A DNA stretch of 64,000 nucleotides from Deroplatys truncata (lineage: Eukaryota > Arthropoda > Insecta > Mantodea > Mantidae). The position numbers were made by a program, and so were the translations under genes. Each line of letters starts with the position of its first letter. The first letter of the stretch is position 1. Location of the stretch: the NCBI GenBank assembly GCA_030765065.1, contig CM060978.1:113441692-113505691 (forward strand), in the 5' to 3' direction. Below the pieces are notes generated by a model. It saw nothing but the letters and a program-made list of their open reading frames with translations. It was not told where the DNA came from and did no database searches. Below, in pieces: positions 50,640-59,193 of the stretch.

Positions 50640-51440
50640 CATTTACGAATTGTTCGAAACTGGTCTGGATGCAGGGGTTCGAATCCTAGGAGGGATTACA
50701 AATTCATCTTCTAATAACTCCAAAACTAATTAAAATAAAGACAGTAAATAAATTTTATTACTTTTATGTCATTAGTTCCTTTCTTGTGCATGTATATTAG
50801 AGTCCAGGTGTCAGGGGTTCGATCCTTAATTTTAAAATCTCAATTATCTCAGAAACTAGCAGGGATTAAGGTGCGGACCAAAGCACGATTTTTAGTTTCT
50901 ATGATGAACAATTAATGCTTTATATAATTTCCAATCAGTTGTCCCTAGCTCGAATCCCGATCTTTCAGCGACTTCCTTAATTTTCCACTGTGTTCTAGAA
51001 TATATCACTTAGATCGATGCTGTAACTGCATACAGGTCTTTTAAACACAAGCTAATATTATAAATAATTTTGTTTCTGACGTTCTGAGTTCAAATACCGA
51101 TTCAATGAAGTTTACTTATAAATTTAATAACAGTAAATAATTAAGACAAAGGTACCAAATAAACCTATTACGTTTATGTCATCAGATAATATCTTGCGGG
51201 CGTATATTAGGGTACCTGACGTCCAGGGTTCGATCCTTAAGTTTAAATCTCAATTATCGCAGAAACAAGCAGAGATAGAGCCGTGAACGAAAGCATGTTT
51301 GATAGCTCATGCAATGAACAATTAATGCTGTATATAATTTCCAATCAGTTGCCCCTAGTTCGAATCCCGATCTTTCAATGACTTCACTGATTTTCCTCTG
51401 TACTCTAGAATACATCGCTTAGATTGATGCTTTAACTGTA
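50640..51440 (+). repeat. Higher-order array of tRNA T-arm-like units (~410 bp = 3 x ~137 bp)
   Basis: T-arm-like motifs are GGGGTTCGAATCCTAGG (50673), GGGGTTCGATCCTTAA (50815), TAGCTCGAATCCCGATC (50948), GAGTTCAAATACCGATTC (51087), AGGGTTCGATCCTTAA (51225) and TAGTTCGAATCCCGATC (51357). Motifs 1-3 and 4-6 pair off at ~410-bp spacing and share flanking sequence, e.g. AACAATTAATGCT.TATATAAT before the third of each set. Mirror copy at about 61030-61830. Confidence 0.85.
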
Positions 51441-51477
51441 TGCAGCTTTGTGTAACGACATTATGGATGTACTCTGT

Positions 51478-51525
51478 GTGAGAGAGAGCGAGAGAGGGAG
51501 AGAGAGAGCGAGAGGAAGTGAAACA
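51478..51525. repeat. (GA)n-rich microsatellite
   Basis: AGAGAGAGCGAGAGAGGG-type tract upstream of the promoter. It has a different length in the right arm (60945-60995). Confidence 0.85.
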
Positions 51526-51552
51526 AGCAGGGATAGAAGTGCTGAGGGCCTC

Positions 51553-51668
51553 TGCGCATGCGTAGCAAGAGATGATGTCATTGGCTGCAATAATCACGTG
51601 ACGTGTAAGCATCACAGCCATGATGACGTGCCGACATCGCCTGGAGGGGGTTTAGATCCCTATATAAA
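51553..51668 (+). promoter_or_regulatory. Compact polymerase II-type promoter, left arm
   Basis: Listed in order: TGCGCATGCG (51553-51562, NRF1-like palindrome); an inverted CCAAT box ATTGG (51580-51584); CACGTGACGTG (51595-51605, E-box joined to a CRE half site); TGATGACGTG (51621-51630, CRE-like); and TATATAAA (51661-51668). The leader ATG follows 124 bp after the TATA box. Such a dense, ordered set just upstream of a good start and splice donor is unlikely by chance. Confidence 0.7.
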
Positions 51669-51791
51669 CAGATATCTGCCCATGTTAGAACTGCTGTGTA
51701 CTTATTAACTTTACATTCAAGTTTTAAAGAGCTTTAAAAGCAACGTGAGCTGCAGGCCGTCTACACATTCAGCACATATCAAAACGTGACA

Positions 51792-52950
51792 ATGCAAGGT
51801 GAGTTTTAAATAACTATACAAAATCACTGTTGGCTTTTACAATACATTTAATTTTATTTAAACGTTACAGTACATGAAAGACGATTCGTTACAAAGAGCA
51901 TCATATTTTCTAATCTGTGCTTTACATTCACATGGATTTCATTGCATACTCTTCTTCAGTTCACGTGATCTTCGCCGCACATTCTTCTTACATAAACATT
52001 CATACAATTTTCCCCTCATTCTTTGTTTCACTATACACTCACATGATTTCCTCTACTCATTCTTTGTTCCCCTACAGGTTCATGCTCTGTTAACATTCAC
52101 ATAACTTTCTCTGCATATTCTTTGCTTCCATTAACATTCACATGATTTTCGCCACACATTCTTCTTGCATAAACATTCATACGACTTTCCCCCATCATTG
52201 TTTGTTTCACTATACACTCACATGATTTCCTCTACTCATTCTTTGTTCCCCTGCAGGTTCATGCTTTGTTAACATTCACACGACTTTCTCTGCACATTAT
52301 TTGCTTCCATTAACATTCACACGATCTTCTCAACACAGTCTTCTTACTTAAACATTCATACGATTTTCCCCCACTCATTCTTTGTTTCACTATACATTCG
52401 CAAACGATTTCCTCTACTCATTCTTTGGTTCTCTGCTGGCTCATCTTCAATGAACATTCACATGATTTTCTGTACTTATTCTTTATTTCTCTACATATTC
52501 ATAGGCTTACTTACAAAACATACACACCCTAGTTCTAATATAAAGAAGTGTATAACTTGTTCTTCAACTTGAATAATGTAGTGAAAATAATAATTCATGA
52601 CAATGTCTGTTACAGATTGTTTAGCTGATAGACTTAACAAGATGGTTGAAGAGCGTAGTTTCCTACCGACTCGTAGAGTTCAAGATCTCGAAATAGGTCT
52701 TAACTATGAGATAAAGTCCTTAAAGAGAGTTCAAACAAGATATGGTACCAGGATCGTATCTTCGCTGGAGGATTGTCAAGTGTTCTTGCCAGAGCGCTAT
52801 AATTCGTTAACCGATCAAGAGATTGCAGAAATACCTGGGAACATATACCTCCAGTATAACGGCATGGCAGAGACGGGGAAATTTAAGACATGTAAATTGT
52901 CTTTTTTACATGCAAAGAAGGTGCGTAGAAGTGTCAAACTTAAGTATTGA
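51792..52950 (+). CDS. Spliced gene, isoform a: leader exon + OB-fold-like protein (113 aa)
   Basis: Exon 1 is 51792-51798 (ATG CAA G) followed by the donor AAG|GTGAGT. Exon 2 is 52616-52950 after the acceptor CTGTTACAG. Phases match exactly (G + AT gives Asp), so the protein starts Met-Gln-Asp-Cys. An alternative unspliced start lies at 52597. The body has 'LEIGLNYEIKSLKRVQTRYG' followed by 'CQVFLPERYNSL' and 'IYLQYNG'. This Y-x-I...YG...FLP-R layout recurs in small arthropod proteins from mobile or viral DNA and looks like a beta-rich, possibly OB-type nucleic-acid-binding fold; that is inference. The lysine-rich tail ends KLKY. A polyadenylation-like AATAAA lies near 52982. The right arm has an identical protein. 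Confidence 0.7.
51799..52615 (+). other. Predicted intron with tandem array
   Basis: GTGAGT donor to TTACAG acceptor, 817 bp, largely filled by the repeat at 51925-52500. If exon b is used, the intron extends to 53271. Confidence 0.65.
51925..52500. repeat. Tandem array of ACATTCACATGATTTTC-type monomers
   Basis: About 13 monomers of 40-60 bp, each starting ACATTCAC or ACACTCAC and ending in CATTCTTTG or CATTCTTCTT. A ~180-bp higher-order unit of four monomers is visible: starts at 52032/52214, 52093/52272, 52133/52312 and 52174/52351. Frames across it are artefacts. Mirror copy at about 59965-60540. Confidence 0.9.
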
Positions 52951-53271
52951 ATGTTCTCCCATTTCACAATGAAAAATTCATAAATAAAACAACTGACTCA
53001 TTGATATTACATATAAAGATACAAAAGATGCATATTATAGAATTTTATAAAAAATTTACGAGATTACAATATCACGTGCTTTGAGTTTAATTATATCTAG
53101 CGCATTGAAATAACTCTAAATTTCCGAATGTTTATACAAATCTTTGTGCTTCTTTTTACATGTGCAATATGCTTCATTTTACATGTATCATAACAAAAAA
53201 TGTAATTCTTTCCAGGTTGCCTTTACTTGACCAAGATAGTTTTCTAAGACTTTCATTGTGCAATGTTTCAG

Positions 53272-53522
53272 GGTGTGCAATAAGAGGAAGAAGAAGAGGA
53301 ATAGCCTGCTGTCATGCAAAGGATGCTGACGCTATTGGAGGGTGGAATAAGCACCATTGGCACCTACAAGAAACATTTCGGCAAGAAACGGGTGCTGAGA
53401 CATCTACATCACCGAAACACATTAAGACAGGATCCTTATATAACATTACAGGGTATACAATGAAAAAATACGGTCAATTTTGTATACAATTCAATGCATG
53501 GCTGAGAGTTAGCTCGAACTAG
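53272..53522 (+). CDS. Alternative last exon b of the same gene (85 aa with leader)
   Basis: The acceptor ATGTTTCAG ends at 53271. Joining ATG CAA G to this exon gives Met-Gln-Gly-Cys-Ala-Ile-Arg, the same phase and the same Cys at position 4 as isoform a. The exon encodes a basic 'RGRRRGIACCHAKDADAIGG' segment, 'WNKHHWHLQETF' and then 'IKTGSLYNITGYTMKKYGQF'. The last mirrors the Y-x-I...YG signature of isoform a ('LEIGLNYEIKS...RYG'), so the two exons may be diverged duplicates. Read alone the frame opens at 53160, but the leading part has no counterpart. AATAAA-like signals lie near 53680 and 53800. Confidence 0.6.
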
Positions 53523-54014
53523 TCTCCCTATATTCACTGAAATTAAGCATTGTGAGCAATAATTTAAGTGACTGTGAAAATACTTTAAGTAATGGTGAAA
53601 TTTGTATTCTAAAAGACTTGAGCTCTGTATACATTAACAGCATTAAGACTGTTTGCCACGCTGGAATACAAATTATGAAAATAAAAAGACTTTCATTTAA
53701 ATAATAAGGAAATTTGCATAAACTGCTGTTACAAGTGTAATGACATATACAGAAACAATGAGTCGGACGAGAAAGTGATGGAAAAGTAAGATAAATAATA
53801 ACAATAAAAGAATTAAGGTATGCTTTTACATAGTGTTTTTATTCATTAAAAATCCTTGCATTCCTAATGAAAAATAAATCATTACAATGATTAGTTTAAG
53901 TTATGTCACAATGATCAAAAAGAGAACCGTCTTTAGATGCATTACTCGATCTTAAGTCAGAGCACCAAAAAATGACAAATCACGGCTTCTCCATTTTAGA
54001 TATGGTGTCACTAT
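53523..54014. other. 3' flank between exon b and the capsid remnants
   Basis: AT-rich; candidate polyadenylation sites only. The transcripts converge tail-to-tail with the capsid remnants. Confidence 0.5.
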
Positions 54015-54338
54015 TCAGGTAAATTCCTGTAACACAGCAGGTTGAGTATGCAGATCTGTGGTCCTAAATAGGTGAAACAGAGTCTTATCCAGCTTAACAG
54101 TCTTGATCTCAGCATCACAAAGTCGAATCAAGCCTTCTCCACTCGATGAGTACAGGTTTAACAACAGCATTCTCTTCACCCTGAGACGGTGTAAAGTATA
54201 TAAATGTTCAACTTGACAAGGGATTCTAAACTCGTTGTTAGAGTCCAGAGCTGATGTATTATATGGTGAAAACACATGTTCCTCTTCTTAGTGATCTTGT
54301 CGTCGAATCTCGGTGTCGGTAGCATTGAAGATGTCCAT
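54015..54338 (-). pseudogene. N-terminal remnant of a Polinton/adintovirus-type major capsid protein
   Basis: On the minus strand an ATG at 54338 begins a frame that meets a stop at codon 17 and then continues open for 87 codons. The open part contains 'FSPYNTSALDSNNEFRIPC' and 'EHLYTL', matching in layout the conserved N-terminus of double-jelly-roll major capsid proteins of these elements ('...Y.....NS.EIRIP....DLYTLP..'). The rest of the ~500-700-residue family length is missing. This copy cannot make a capsid. Assignment is from motif memory only. Confidence 0.5.
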
Positions 54339-54340
54339 GA

Positions 54341-54690
54341 TTATAGGATTCTGAAGCCCAATAACTGTAGGAACTGCTGATTGCGTGATGTTAACCTGAT
54401 GGGCGTCAAGGGCAGAGCATGATGTGTGCGTCGAATCATTCCATTATTATATCCTCGACGTCGTTTACTTCTTCTAAAAACTATAGACATTATGCTTATA
54501 TCATTGTTTCTAAAGGCAATGATATTGCTGTTAGGCTCCCCTGTTTGCTCTATGAAGCGGATCTTTATGAACAACAGGTAAAATTTGATTTGAAGGTTCC
54601 TGTGAAATACGTTATCCAGCCGTAACAGAAGGGAACACTGGTAGATGGAGTGTCCACTTTTACTATAGAGGAAGGAGACTGATGCAATAC
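54341..54690 (-). pseudogene. C-terminal remnant of a penton-like (jelly-roll) minor capsid gene
   Basis: The minus strand 54341-54574 encodes 'IRFIEQTGEP' then 'FRNNDISIMSIVFRRSKRRR' and a tail with 'RLTSRNQQFLQLLGF'. An 'I.IRI.DQ.G....FR...I..RL..' block ending a jelly-roll protein and a terminal 'LT..N..FL..LGF' are familiar from Polinton/adintovirus-type genes just upstream of the capsid gene. Upstream sequence (to about 54690) continues in broken frames. The gene ends directly before the capsid ATG at 54338, a compact viral-style arrangement. Confidence 0.5.
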
Positions 54691-54952
54691 TGTGCTAAAT
54701 TCGTATGATGCTCAACTTAAATATATTCACTAGGAAATCAGATTCAGACAGCTGATTAGATGGAATAACTTTGTCACTGAAGGACCACAGAACGTTCCTA
54801 TAGAACAATCACTGGAAAAAATCAAGAGTGAAAGGACATTTTAATGACATTTTTAATATTATTATTCACTGATCTAATAAAGAAGACATTCGCATCCTAA
54901 TATGAGGAATCTTTCTAACTCTTTCATGGTTTCAAGGTTCTGCAGATGCTAA

Positions 54953-55522
54953 TCACGCTATAAAACCACCCAGCTTTAAATCCTGAATAATTTCGTTAAT
55001 CGCATCGGAAAAGTCATTTTTATCAGGTGTATGAAGCCTCATGAGTACCCTTAGCATGTTTACCAAATCATTAGGATCGGTGTAGCGGCATAGCATCTCC
55101 TTTGTATTCGCTTTGGATATATCTTCTAATCTAGGTGAGTTGACACTAGTATGCTTGCTTTCATTGGTGTGTTTATTCAGAGCTTGCTCATTCAAAGAAA
55201 CTGCTCTCATTGCTTCATCAGTGGTAGCTCTTGACGTTATTACAGGGTCGCTTGAACTGGTTCCAAGTACGGTACATCTTGAATCCCGCTCTTGACTTGA
55301 GAAGATTTCAGGATCTCGTTTGGGTGTTGTAGTCAATGCACAGCTGGCCATTGCTTTACAGCATCGTCTCTTATGTTGCTTAAGCCTTGAAATTGTCCTG
55401 TTTTTTAAAGTTCTATTACATATGCAGCACTTAACAAAGCGATTACTCCCCCCTTGGGAAACATACGAAAAATCAAGATTCTCGTAAATTGACCTTAATT
55501 GTCCGTCTTTGTGAGTGTTCAT
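54953..55522 (-). CDS. Zinc-finger protein (BED/C2HC-like), hypothetical, ~189 aa
   Basis: The first true ATG on the minus strand is at 55522. The 191-codon open frame extends two codons further upstream from a non-ATG codon. Near the N-terminus, numbered from that upstream codon, Cys34-x2-Cys37-x14-His52-x3-Cys56 occurs in 'FVKCCICNRTL...LKQHKRRCC'. This fits a BED-type or C2HC zinc finger with a basic helix, as in transposase DNA-binding domains and some viral regulators. The middle is Ser/Thr-rich and low in structure, and the end ('LMRLHTPDKNDFSDAINEII') is predicted helical. A TATATATA tract lies at 55533-55543, unusually close to the ATG, so the true start or promoter may differ. It is the longest ordinary-composition open frame in the region. 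No homologue recognised. Confidence 0.55.
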   Translation of the reverse strand: MNTHKDGQLRSIYENLDFSYVSQGGSNRFVKCCICNRTLKNRTISRLKQHKRRCCKAMASCALTTTPKRDPEIFSSQERDSRCTVLGTSSSDPVITSRATTDEAMRAVSLNEQALNKHTNESKHTSVNSPRLEDISKANTKEMLCRYTDPNDLVNMLRVLMRLHTPDKNDFSDAINEIIQDLKLGGFIA

Positions 55523-55849
55523 GCTCAAGCAGTATATATAAACTAGTCAATGTATACTGTAGATGTTGAATTCGTATACGATAACACGAGACTGAGGTAT
55601 TTTTTAACATTTATGTATTTATATATGTACTCAGGTTTTGATGCATATAAACAGCCATGTCCGAATTAGCCTAAGCAAAATATTGTAGCATTCGCGCACA
55701 ATAGTTGTAATTCCTTTAATTATAACTATCTCATTAAGCACAAGCAGATTCAAGTAGCTAGAAATGGATTCATAGAGGTAAGAGTACAAGTTTTCTTGAT
55801 AGTTAGCACAGAGAATGCGAGAGTTAAGTGAGATACTGGTCATTTTGCC

Positions 55850-56470
55850 TTTGCAGGTCACCTTTTTTTCCCTTTGCTGGCCACCTTTTTCCCTTTGCTG
55901 TCACATTTTCCCTTTGCTGGTCACCTTTTTCCCTTTGCAGGTCACGCTTTTCCCTCTTCTGGTCCCATTTTTCCCTTTACTGGTCACCTTTTTCCCCTTG
56001 CTGGTCACATTTTTCCCTTTGCTGGTCATCTTTTTCCCTTTGCTGGTCACCTTTTTTTCCCTTTGCTGGCCACCTTTTTCCCTTTGCTAGTCACATTTTT
56101 CCCTTTGCTGGTCACATTTTTCCCTTTGCAGGTCACATTTTTTTCCCTTTGCTGGCCACCTTTTTCCCTTTGCTGGTCACATTTTTCCCTTATTGGTCAC
56201 CTTTTTCCCTTTGCAGGTCACGTTTTTCCCTCTTCTGGTCCCATTTTTCCCTTTACTGGTCACCTTTTTCCCTTTGCTGGTCACGTTTTTCCCTTTGCTG
56301 GTCACGTTTTTCCCTTTGCTGGTCACCTTTTTTCCCTTTGCAGGTCACATTTTTCCCTATGCTGTCACCTTTTTCCCCTTGCTGGTCACGTTTTTCCCTT
56401 TGCTGGTCACGTTTTTCCCTTTGCTGGTAACATTTTTCCCTTTGCTGGTCACCTTTTCCCTGAATTGGTT
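55850..56470. repeat. ~21-22-bp minisatellite (CCCTTTGCTGGTCACNTTTTT), ~28 copies
   Basis: Units differ mainly in a T-run length and in C/A/G after GGTCA. A ~310-bp block seems duplicated (compare TCTTCTGGTCCC at 55953 and 56233). The plus strand gives Phe/Pro-rich frames in two registers; the minus strand gives VTSKGKN heptapeptides at 56357-56542 preceded by 34 ordinary residues. Registers drift because units are not all 21 bp, so coding is doubtful. Confidence 0.95.
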
Positions 56471-56760
56471 ACATGATAGGCAAGTCAAGAACATTGACAT
56501 GAAACAGTTTTCCACTAAGTTCACATCTAAAGTCGCTTTCAAAGTCTAACATATCAATAGGCTGTGAGCATTCTTGTTTCATCCTCTCTAGCTTGACAGC
56601 CAAAGTAAAATAAATCGCTCTTAATGTATATACGCTAATGAGAAAGTATAAAAGAACTATCCTGAATAAAAATCGATTAGCATAACGTGAAAGCTAAGGT
56701 GGTTAAGCTCGCAAGAGGTTTCGGTTTAATTAACTCTCTCACTAGCCTGCAACCATTGAA
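56471..56760. other. No clear gene in the core spacer
   Basis: Sequence between minisatellite and the PLA2-like remnant, AT-rich, no motif. Confidence 0.4.
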
Positions 56761-56764
56761 GTAC

Positions 56765-57000
56765 ATTTACCTGGTTACATAGGCTGAGGAACTGTGGTAA
56801 AGCTAGAGAAAAATTAAAGAGAGGAGACCCTGGAATCATTCCGTTAGACGATTCGTGTAATCTTAGTGGCATTGCCAACGCTCAGCATAAGGTCTCTTCT
56901 TCGAGAAACATTGCTGACAAGATCTGGCTGAAACGACTTGGAAAAGCGTGCAAACATCTGATGTTACATTAGGTGAAAAAGTTGGCAGCGTGACTAGTAA
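56765..57000 (+). pseudogene. Decayed phospholipase A2-like domain (minor capsid type)
   Basis: In the plus strand at about 56780-56950 is 'LKRGDPGIIPLDDSCN', which lines up with the family block 'L.RGD.GINPLD.AC..HD..Y' known from parvovirus VP1 and from Polinton/adintovirus PLA2-like proteins. Here the catalytic His-Asp is replaced (the residues after Cys read Asn-Leu-Ser-Gly). After a frame change near 56950, 'SDVTLGEKVGSV' matches the family's 'SDA.LGEKAAA.'. Upstream, 'LPGYIG' lies in yet another frame. Enzyme activity is therefore lost and the frame is broken. Confidence 0.6.
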
Positions 57001-57039
57001 CAGCAATTATGAACGGAAAGGTAGCTCCAGGAGTAGTAA

Positions 57040-57513
57040 CCACGAAGAAAACGAGGAGGATTTCTACCTCTCATACCAATTATTGCAGCTCTAGGCGCTG
57101 CTGCTGGAGGTGCAGCCCAAATTGCCTCAGCAGTAAATAAGAAAAAGGCAGCAGATAAACAACTTGCCGAAATGATGAGGCATAAGAGAGAAATTGAGAG
57201 AAAGGTATCTGTTGGCGGAGGGTCCAAAGAGAAGAAACGAGGAGGATTTCTAGCGCTCATACCAATTATTGCAGCACTAGGAGCCGCCGCTGGAGGTGCA
57301 TCACAAATTGCTACAGCTGTAAATACGAAAAAAGCTGCAGATAAACAACTTGCTGAAATGATGAGACGTAACAGAGAAATTGAAGCAAGAGGGAGAGGTT
57401 TTCGAGTGAAGAAGAATAAGGGAAGAAACACAGAAACGAAGAGGAGACAGAACCTGAAAGGGAATTCAAAAAACTCAGGCAGAGGGCTATACTTGTCCCG
57501 GAAAAAGCATTGA
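57040..57513 (+). pseudogene. pX-like hydrophobic capsid-core segment, internally duplicated
   Basis: An open frame from 57040 (after TAA at 57037-57039) to the stop at 57511-57513; first in-frame ATG at 57172. 'KRGGFLPLIPIIAALGAAAG' at 57049 and 'KRGGFLALIPIIAALGAAAG' at 57235 are copies of an exact 186-bp (62-codon) in-frame tandem duplication. Each is followed by 'KAADKQLAEMMR', a basic alpha-helical stretch. The C-terminus is Lys/Arg-rich and ends 'GRGLYLSRKKH'. The RGGF-LIPII-A-G-A motif resembles adenovirus pX/mu precursor and the C-terminal part of Polinton/adintovirus PLA2-pX proteins, which often end in 'GLYL' repeats. An apparent one-base shift near 57048 separates it from the frame starting at ATG 57009. 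Confidence 0.6.
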
Positions 57514-57770
57514 GTAACATAGACCTTGACTTGTATGCCCTACGTTTAAAGATTCCTCATATTAGGATGAGAATGTCTTCTTTATTAGATCAGTGAATAA
57601 TAATAATAATAAAAATGTCATTAAAATGTCCTTTCACTCTTGATTTTTTTCAGTGATTGTTCTATAGGAAGTTCTGTGGCCCTTCAGTGACAAAGTTATT
57701 CCATCTAATCAGCTGTCTGAATCTGATTTCCTAGTGAATATATTTAAGTTGAGCATCATACGAATTTAGC

Positions 57771-58122
57771 ACAGTATTGCATCAGTCTCCTTCCTCTATA
57801 GTAAAAGTGGACACTCCATCTACCAGTGTTCCCATCTGTTACGGCTGGATAACGTATTTCACAGGAACCTTCAAATCAAATTTTACCTGTTCATAAAGAT
57901 CCGCTTCATAGAGCAAACAGGGGAGCCTAACAGCAATATTATTGCCTTTAGAAACAATGATATAAGCATAATGTCTATAGTTTTTAGAAGAAGTAAACGA
58001 CGTCGAGGATATAATAATGGAATGATTCGACGCACACATCATGCTCTGCCCTTGACGCCCATCAGGTTAACATCACGCAATCAGCAGTTCCTACAGTTAT
58101 TGGGCTTCAGAATCCTATAATC
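57771..58122 (+). pseudogene. Penton-like capsid remnant, right-arm copy
   Basis: Counterpart of 54341-54690. It lacks 3 bp near 57887 relative to the left arm and has scattered SNPs. It lies in the same direction as, and directly after, the pX-like gene. Confidence 0.5.
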
Positions 58123-58452
58123 ATGGACATCTTCAATGCTAACGACACCGAGATTCGACGACAAGATCACTAAGAAGAGGAACATGTGTTTTCACCATAT
58201 AATACATCAGCTCTGGACTCTAACAACGAGTTTAGAATCCCTTGTCAAGTTGAACATTTATATACTTTACACCGTCTCAGGGTGAAGAGAAAGCTGTTGT
58301 TAAACCTGTACTCATCGAGTGGAGAAGGCTTGTGATTCGACTTTGTGATGCTGAGATCCTCAAGACTGTTAAGCTGGATAAGACTCTGTTTCACCCATTT
58401 AGGACCACAGATCTGCATACTCAACCTGCTGTGTTACAGGAATTTACCTGAA
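58123..58452 (+). pseudogene. Major-capsid-like N-terminal remnant, right-arm copy
   Basis: ATG at 58123, in-frame TAA at 58171-58173, then the 'FSPYNTSALD' segment. Compared with the left copy it has a 2-bp insertion near 58333 that creates a stop and a 3-bp insertion near 58358. The two arm copies are decaying independently. Confidence 0.5.
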
Positions 58453-58942
58453 TAGTGACACCACATCTAAAATGGAGAAGCCGTGATTTGTCATTTTTGG
58501 TGCTCTGACTTAAGATCGAGTAATGCATCTAAAGACGGTTCTCTTTTTGATCATTGTGACATAACTTAAACTAATCATTGTAATGATTTATTTTTCATTA
58601 GGAATGCAAGGATTTTTAATGAATAAAAACACTATGTAAAAGCATACCTTAATTCTTTTATTGTTATTATTTATCTTACATTTCCATCACTTTCTCGTCC
58701 GACTCATTGTTTCTGTATATGTCATTACACCTGTAACAGCAGGTTATGCAAATTTCCTTATTATTTAAATGAAAGTCTTTTTATTTTCATAATTTGTATT
58801 CCAGCGTGGCAAACAGTCTTAATGCTGTTAATGTATACAGGGCTCAAGTCTTTTAGAATACAAATTTCACCATTACTTAAAGTATTTTCACAGTCACTTA
58901 AATTATTGCTCACAATGCTTAATTTCAGTGAATATAGGGAGA

Positions 58943-59193
58943 CTAGTTCGAGCTAACTCTCAGCCATGCATTGAATTGTATACAAAATTGACCGTATTTT
59001 TTCATTGTATACCCTGTAATGTTATATAAGGATCCTGTCTTAATGTGTTTCGGTGATGTGGATGTCTCAGCACCCGTTTCTTGCCGAAATGTTTCTTGTA
59101 GGTGCCAATGGTGCTTATTCCACCCTCCAATAGCGTCAGCATCCTTTGCATGACAGCAGGCTATTCCTCTTCTTCTTCCTCTTATTGCACACC
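58943..59193 (-). CDS. Alternative last exon b, right arm
   Basis: Mirror of 53272-53522, with the acceptor just above 59193 on the minus strand. The protein is identical to the left copy. By eye I find one difference in the exon, a synonymous T/C in a Ser codon. Confidence 0.6.

Larger units (their letters stand above)
48473..54911 (+). repeat. Left arm of a giant inverted repeat
   Basis: The sequence is repeated in inverse at 57551-64000. Matched positions sum to 112473 at the outer end and 112461-112465 nearer the core, so only a few small indels separate them. The outer boundary is unknown because the right copy runs off the window. Visible differences include a GA microsatellite length change (51480-51520), a 3-bp indel at about 54575 and several indels and SNPs in 54000-54300. 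The arms are therefore not exact mirror copies. Confidence 0.97.
54912..57550. other. Unique core between the inverted arms
   Basis: 2639 bp without inverted partner. It contains a zinc-finger ORF, a minisatellite and a decayed PLA2/pX-type gene. The arm boundary at 57551 lies 38 bp after that gene's stop. Confidence 0.9.

Noticed and set aside
50640..51440. Cluster of functional tRNA genes
   Set aside because: Only the T-arm-like part is recognisable; I cannot find paired acceptor stems or D-arms around the motifs.
55828..56476. Two 200-codon Phe/Pro-rich frames on the plus strand
   Set aside because: Both are registers of the same ~21-bp minisatellite; no non-repetitive domain attached.
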